Source: a virus
Strand: one strand, 5' to 3'
IMG/VR virus record: IMGVR_UViG_3300046838_000284
Location: 1-39,638 of that record
Length of the DNA stretch: 39,638 nt
Both the position numbers and the translations under genes were made by a program. Below the pieces are notes generated by a model. That model made no database searches. It was not told where the DNA came from and was given only the letters and a program-made list of their open reading frames with translations. Of the stretch, positions 37,186 through 39,638 are shown piece by piece (positions within the stretch are counted from its first letter, which is position 1; each line of letters starts with the position of its first letter).

Positions 37186-37677
37186 ATGAAGGTAGACATC
37201 GCCCAGATCATCAAGACGCTGAAAGCCAGCAAAAACGATCCTGCGGCAGCGATCAAGAAGGTTGAGCAGGAAGCCGACGACCGGGAACGCGAAGCTGCGG
37301 CATTGCGGGGTCTGGCTAAAACAATTCGGCTGTTGCCCGATGTTGATCTGCCAGAACCCGAACCGGCGACGCCCGAGCCTGCGCCTGCCTCGCCGCCCGA
37401 TAACGGCCGAGACGCGGTGCCTCAGGGCATCGACGCCGTTCGTCGCGTGATGCGGGAAGGCGGCGTCTGGAACGCCAAGGACATGTTGGCGGAGCTGACC
37501 CGACGCGGTTGGGAGCCGAAAGGGGCCAAACATCCCGTGCCGACGGTCGAAGCGGCTATGAATCGGCTGTTCCGCGTGAAAGGCGAGATCGAGCGCGTAG
37601 GCCGGGGCGAGTACACCTACAAAGGCTTTCCTGGCACCCCGACGCTTGAGACGCTGAGTGGGGGGGCAGAGCCTTGA
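37186..37677 (+). CDS. Winged-helix DNA-binding protein, divergent regulator candidate
   Basis: Start ATG 37186 with GGAGG nine bases upstream; an in-frame ATG five codons earlier has no ribosome site. 163 residues. N-terminal 50: helical coil (IAQIIKTLKASKNDPAAAIK, EADDREREAAAL). Residues 60-80: Pro/Glu/Ala linker. Residues 90-155 are a winged helix: IDAVRRVMREGGVWNAKDML, AELTRRGWEPKG, AAMNRLFRVKGEIERVGRGEY. The only sizeable plus-strand gene at the head of the leftward operon, so a repressor or activator of it is likely but not shown. Confidence 0.65.
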   Translation: MKVDIAQIIKTLKASKNDPAAAIKKVEQEADDREREAAALRGLAKTIRLLPDVDLPEPEPATPEPAPASPPDNGRDAVPQGIDAVRRVMREGGVWNAKDMLAELTRRGWEPKGAKHPVPTVEAAMNRLFRVKGEIERVGRGEYTYKGFPGTPTLETLSGGAEP

Positions 37678-37687
37678 GATAGGTAGC

Positions 37688-37725
37688 GGCTCCGGGTATC
37701 TCCCTTGACCAGGACACCCGGAGCC
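37688..37725 (+). terminator. Ten-base-stem hairpin after the regulator gene
   Basis: GGCTCCGGGT (37688-37697) pairs perfectly with ACCCGGAGCC (37716-37725) across an 18-base loop, ten bases after the stop at 37677. There is no T-run, so termination may need Rho. The rest of 37726-37872 holds smaller GACCCCG/CGGGGTC repeats and no gene. Confidence 0.5.
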
Positions 37726-37872
37726 ACCGACCCCGATAACAACGGCTCGGATGGCCCCTACGGGGTCGTCCGGGCCTTCATAACGACTTGCCGCATCGTA
37801 TCGAACGACGCGGCGAGAAACGGCCGAACCAGATGCCTTGCAACCGCTCTGGCCCGGCCGTCTCATCACCTT

Positions 37873-37958
37873 GCGGTCGTGGCGAAATTGGCAAACGCGG
37901 CGGACTTTCATCCCGCTGCGCGGTATCGCGCTTCCGGGTTCGAATCCCGGCGACCGCA
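37873..37958 (+). tRNA. Type II (Leu-like) tRNA with predicted UUC anticodon
   Basis: 86 bases. Acceptor GCGGTCG/CGACCGC (perfect seven pairs), TpsiC arm CCGGG-TTCGAAT-CCCGG, a long variable arm GCGCG/CGCGC with a GTAT loop, A at position 73, D-loop with GG: together a leucine-like type II scaffold. By position the anticodon is TTC (37907-37909), which reads GAA (Glu), not Leu. The anticodon stem has an A-C mismatch at 31-39. No CCA is encoded. It may be a degenerate tRNA or a miscoding/recoding tRNA. Confidence 0.65.
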
Positions 37959-38027
37959 CTTCCTTGTATAGCAGCCAATCACAAGCGGATGTGCCTGGAA
38001 TCGGCTTCTGCAAGCCAATTCCTGCTC

Positions 38028-38050
38028 CCTTTCCGTCCGACGGGAAGGGT
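38028..38050 (+). terminator. Long tight hairpin upstream of the transposase gene
   Basis: CCCTTTCCGTC and GACGGGAAGGG pair over 11 positions with one G-U and almost no loop. An AGCCAATC/GATTGGCT pair flanks it at about 37974 and 38053. It may shield the transposase gene from outside transcription. Confidence 0.35.
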
Positions 38051-38079
38051 AGGATTGGCTCAGTTGGTTTAAGAAAAGC

Positions 38080-38110
38080 GAGGCCCGCGACGCGCAAACG
38101 CCCGGGCCTC
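38080..38110. other. Hairpin in the transposase leader
   Basis: GAGGCCCG (38080-38087) pairs with CGGGCCTC (38103-38110) around 15 bases. It lies 24 bases before the GTG of the transposase gene and could limit its expression. Confidence 0.4.
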
Positions 38111-38133
38111 AGGACCACAGAGGTGATAGCTCG

Positions 38134-39261
38134 GTGGCCAGTTCCAAAGTACCAAGCCGCTCGGCAGTCTCCGAGCTTGCAGCCCTTCTCGACTCGCCTG
38201 AGATTTCGAGCCTGATTGGGGAACTTGAGGAAACCCGGTGGACTGGTCGCCCCGGTTATCCGATCCGCTCGATGGTCGGCATGGCCCTTGTGAAGGCGAT
38301 GTACGCCGTCCCGACATGGACCCGGACGGTGGCACTGGTCAGTGAGCATCCGGGGCTTTGCGCCGCTCTGGGATGCACTGACGGGGTGCCGAGTATCTAT
38401 GCCTGCTACCGCTTCACCGCGAAGCTCAGGCGATATGTCGATCTTCTTGCCTCCTGCATTGAGCGCGTAACCGTCGCCCTGCATGAGAAGCATCCCGATA
38501 TGGGCCGCGACCTTTCGGTGGACGCCTCCGACCTTCCCGCTTACGCCAACGGCCAGCGGTTTGTCAGCCACAACGGCCCCGAACGTGAGCGGTTCAGCGA
38601 CCCGGACGCATCCTGGGGCCACCGCTCCGCTGTCTCGACGCGCAAAGGGGGCGGCTTTTATGGCTACCGGGTCCACGCAGCGGTCTGCTCGCGCACCGGA
38701 CTGCCGGTCGCGTGGACGGTCGAGACGGCAAAGGCCAATGAATCCCGATACGCCGTTCGCCTGATCGACACCGCAAGGGCCCGTGGCTTCGCTGCCGAGA
38801 CTTGCGCGCTGGACAAGGGATACGACCTCACCGTCGTTTACGACGCCCTTGAGGACCGCGATTGTCGACCGATCATGCCTTTGCGCCAGACGCCGGGGGT
38901 GAAGCGGGGCGACCATCGGCCACCTCAATGCGAGCATGGCGAGTGGCGATTCGCCGGGAGCGATTATGGGCGCAAGGCGTCCAAGTGGCGCTGTCCTACT
39001 GGCGAGTGCAAGCCTGCAAGCCGGTGGGTCAAAGCTGACCGGCTGCACCCTTTGATTCCCCGCGAGACTTCGCGTTGGTCGAAGCTCTACAAGGGCCGCG
39101 CTTCGGTCGAGCGGGAGTTCGGACGGCTCAAGAACGAATGGGCGCTCTTGCCGTTGCGCGTTCGCGGGCTTGATCGGGTGGCTCTCCACGCTGACTTGAC
39201 GATCCTCGCGAAGCTCGCTTGCGCTCTCGCAAGGGCGCGAGCTGCGCCACTCACGGCTTAG
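38134..39261 (+). CDS. IS5/IS1182-like DDE transposase
   Basis: 375 residues from GTG 38134 with AGAGG about ten bases upstream. The N-terminal part (10-115) is the DUF772-like region (RWTGRPGYPIRSMVGMALVK). The catalytic triad appears as Asp130 (SVDASDLPAYANG), Asp227 (CALDKGYD) and Glu326 (GRASVEREFGRLKNEW). A Cys-rich insert lies between (CEHGEWRF, CPTGECK; about 266-292). The gene looks intact and probably encodes cut-and-paste transposition. It is the only gene of this type in the window. Confidence 0.9.
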   Translation: MASSKVPSRSAVSELAALLDSPEISSLIGELEETRWTGRPGYPIRSMVGMALVKAMYAVPTWTRTVALVSEHPGLCAALGCTDGVPSIYACYRFTAKLRRYVDLLASCIERVTVALHEKHPDMGRDLSVDASDLPAYANGQRFVSHNGPERERFSDPDASWGHRSAVSTRKGGGFYGYRVHAAVCSRTGLPVAWTVETAKANESRYAVRLIDTARARGFAAETCALDKGYDLTVVYDALEDRDCRPIMPLRQTPGVKRGDHRPPQCEHGEWRFAGSDYGRKASKWRCPTGECKPASRWVKADRLHPLIPRETSRWSKLYKGRASVEREFGRLKNEWALLPLRVRGLDRVALHADLTILAKLACALARARAAPLTA

Positions 39262-39282
39262 CCGACTGCCAAACTGCGGGCT

Positions 39283-39516
39283 GTGCTCACCGCCTTCGGG
39301 GCCAGCGCCGTGACGTTCATGATGGTCATGTACGCGCTTGAGCGCCGCCACAGGGGGTTCGTCCTCGCCTTCGCCTTCGGCTGTGCGCTGTCGAGCGCCT
39401 ACGGGTTCCTCGCTGGCACCTGGCCCTTTGGAGTTGTCGAGGCCATATGGGCTGTCATAGCCCTGCACCGATACCGAACGGGGCGTTTCGCTAGTCGTTT
39501 CGCCGAACCCTCCTAG
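39283..39516 (+). CDS. Small membrane protein, 77 aa (DUF6552-like)
   Basis: GTG at 39283 gives the full frame; ATG at 39319, 39322 or 39328 is also possible. Two membrane helices: 35-52 (FVLAFAFGCALSSAYGFL) and 56-70 (TWPFGVVEAIWAVIAL). The MYALERRH start and WPFGVVEAIWA motif resemble a small protein I remember from many actinobacterial chromosomes. It may be host sequence beside the transposase. Its stop TAG lies in the five bases shared by the repeat junction. Confidence 0.6.
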   Translation: MLTAFGASAVTFMMVMYALERRHRGFVLAFAFGCALSSAYGFLAGTWPFGVVEAIWAVIALHRYRTGRFASRFAEPS

Positions 39517-39638
39517 CTCCCGTTTCTCAGCTTCGAAGCGGTCGAGAATCGCGTTACGTTCTGCGGTGTTCATGCGGTTGCCCTCTCGAACTCGCGGTCC
39601 TCGGCTGTCTCGCGCCAAGTCAGCCAGCGCCAGGCATA
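39512..39638. repeat. Exact 127-base repeat of 7326-7452 at the window end
   Basis: From CCTAGCTCCCG to the last base, this matches 7326-7452 without difference; the bases just before differ (T versus G). It carries the 5' part of the 83-residue gene (to 39573) and the 3' part of the 64-residue gene. 127 is a common maximum k-mer size of assemblers. Confidence 0.9.

Larger units (their letters stand above)
38055..39273 (+). mobile_element. IS-like element carrying a DDE transposase (ends tentative)
   Basis: Imperfect terminal inverted repeats can be drawn: TTGGCTCAGTTGGTTTAAG (38055-38073) and, reversed, 39257-39273 (TTTGGCAGTCGGCTAAG), with most of the CAGTYGG.TAAG core in common. This would give an element of about 1.2 kb containing just the transposase. 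No target duplication is seen. Ends need a comparison with known elements. Confidence 0.4.

Noticed and set aside
38053-38080. D-arm-like sequence GGCTCAGTTGGTT, suggesting a second tRNA
   Set aside because: No matching acceptor, anticodon or T arm follows; it is better explained as part of the element's end.
37072-39618. Open frame of 848 codons on the minus strand
   Set aside because: It runs antisense through the tRNA, the transposase and the regulator gene; the translation is low-complexity Arg/Pro/Ala, typical of a GC-rich shadow.
1-39638. CRISPR array, rRNA, or integrase
   Set aside because: No regular direct repeats with spacers, no rRNA-like stretch, and no tyrosine or serine recombinase motifs were found on either strand.

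Overview
This window is most of the genome of a tailed, siphovirus-like phage (or prophage) of a high-GC actinobacterium. Actinobacterial origin is suggested by a gene for an mIHF-type integration host factor, high GC, frequent GTG and TTG starts, tightly overlapping ATGA/GTGA gene junctions, and an apparently leaderless regulator gene. A Thermoleophilia-like host is only a guess. I see no integrase, DNA polymerase, primase or helicase. Nearly all genes lie on the minus strand, so the phage reads from right to left.

Layout, in transcription order. At about 37.1 kb a divergent control region separates a plus-strand winged-helix regulator from the leftward operon. The operon opens with small unknown genes, then a fibre-type tail protein, a secreted collagen-like beta-helix protein, a fibre with ten 20-residue repeats and an Ig-like protein (37.0-32.2 kb). 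It continues with HNH endonuclease, small and large terminase, portal, HK97 prohead protease and HK97 capsid (32.1-26.2 kb). Next come head-tail joining genes, tail terminator, tail tube, tail assembly chaperone with a probable -1 frameshift extension, and a tape measure with cell-wall-degrading domains (26.2-18.6 kb). Two large tail-tip proteins follow, one carrying an inserted GH26-like glycosidase (18.6-12.6 kb). Between these two sits a two-gene plus-strand cassette encoding a lipoprotein and a secreted protein.

From 12.5 to 8.3 kb is the lysis region: small membrane proteins, amidase endolysin, holin-like protein, a lysozyme/transglycosylase-like protein and a RusA resolvase with three zinc knuckles. 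At 8.2-7.8 kb a ribbon-helix-helix regulator precedes a cluster of operator-like repeats. From 7.8 kb to the left edge runs a dense early operon: two ParB-like proteins, an SSB-like protein, a Mom-like DNA-modification protein, zinc-ribbon proteins, mIHF and an HNH protein.

The right end (37.7-39.6 kb) is unlike the rest: hairpins, a type II tRNA with an odd anticodon, a DDE transposase, and a small membrane protein of a family I associate with actinobacterial chromosomes. The last 127 bases exactly repeat 7326-7452. A match of this length at a contig end is what a k=127 assembly graph would leave, and it suggests either a variant molecule in which 39511 joins 7326 or an assembly branch.
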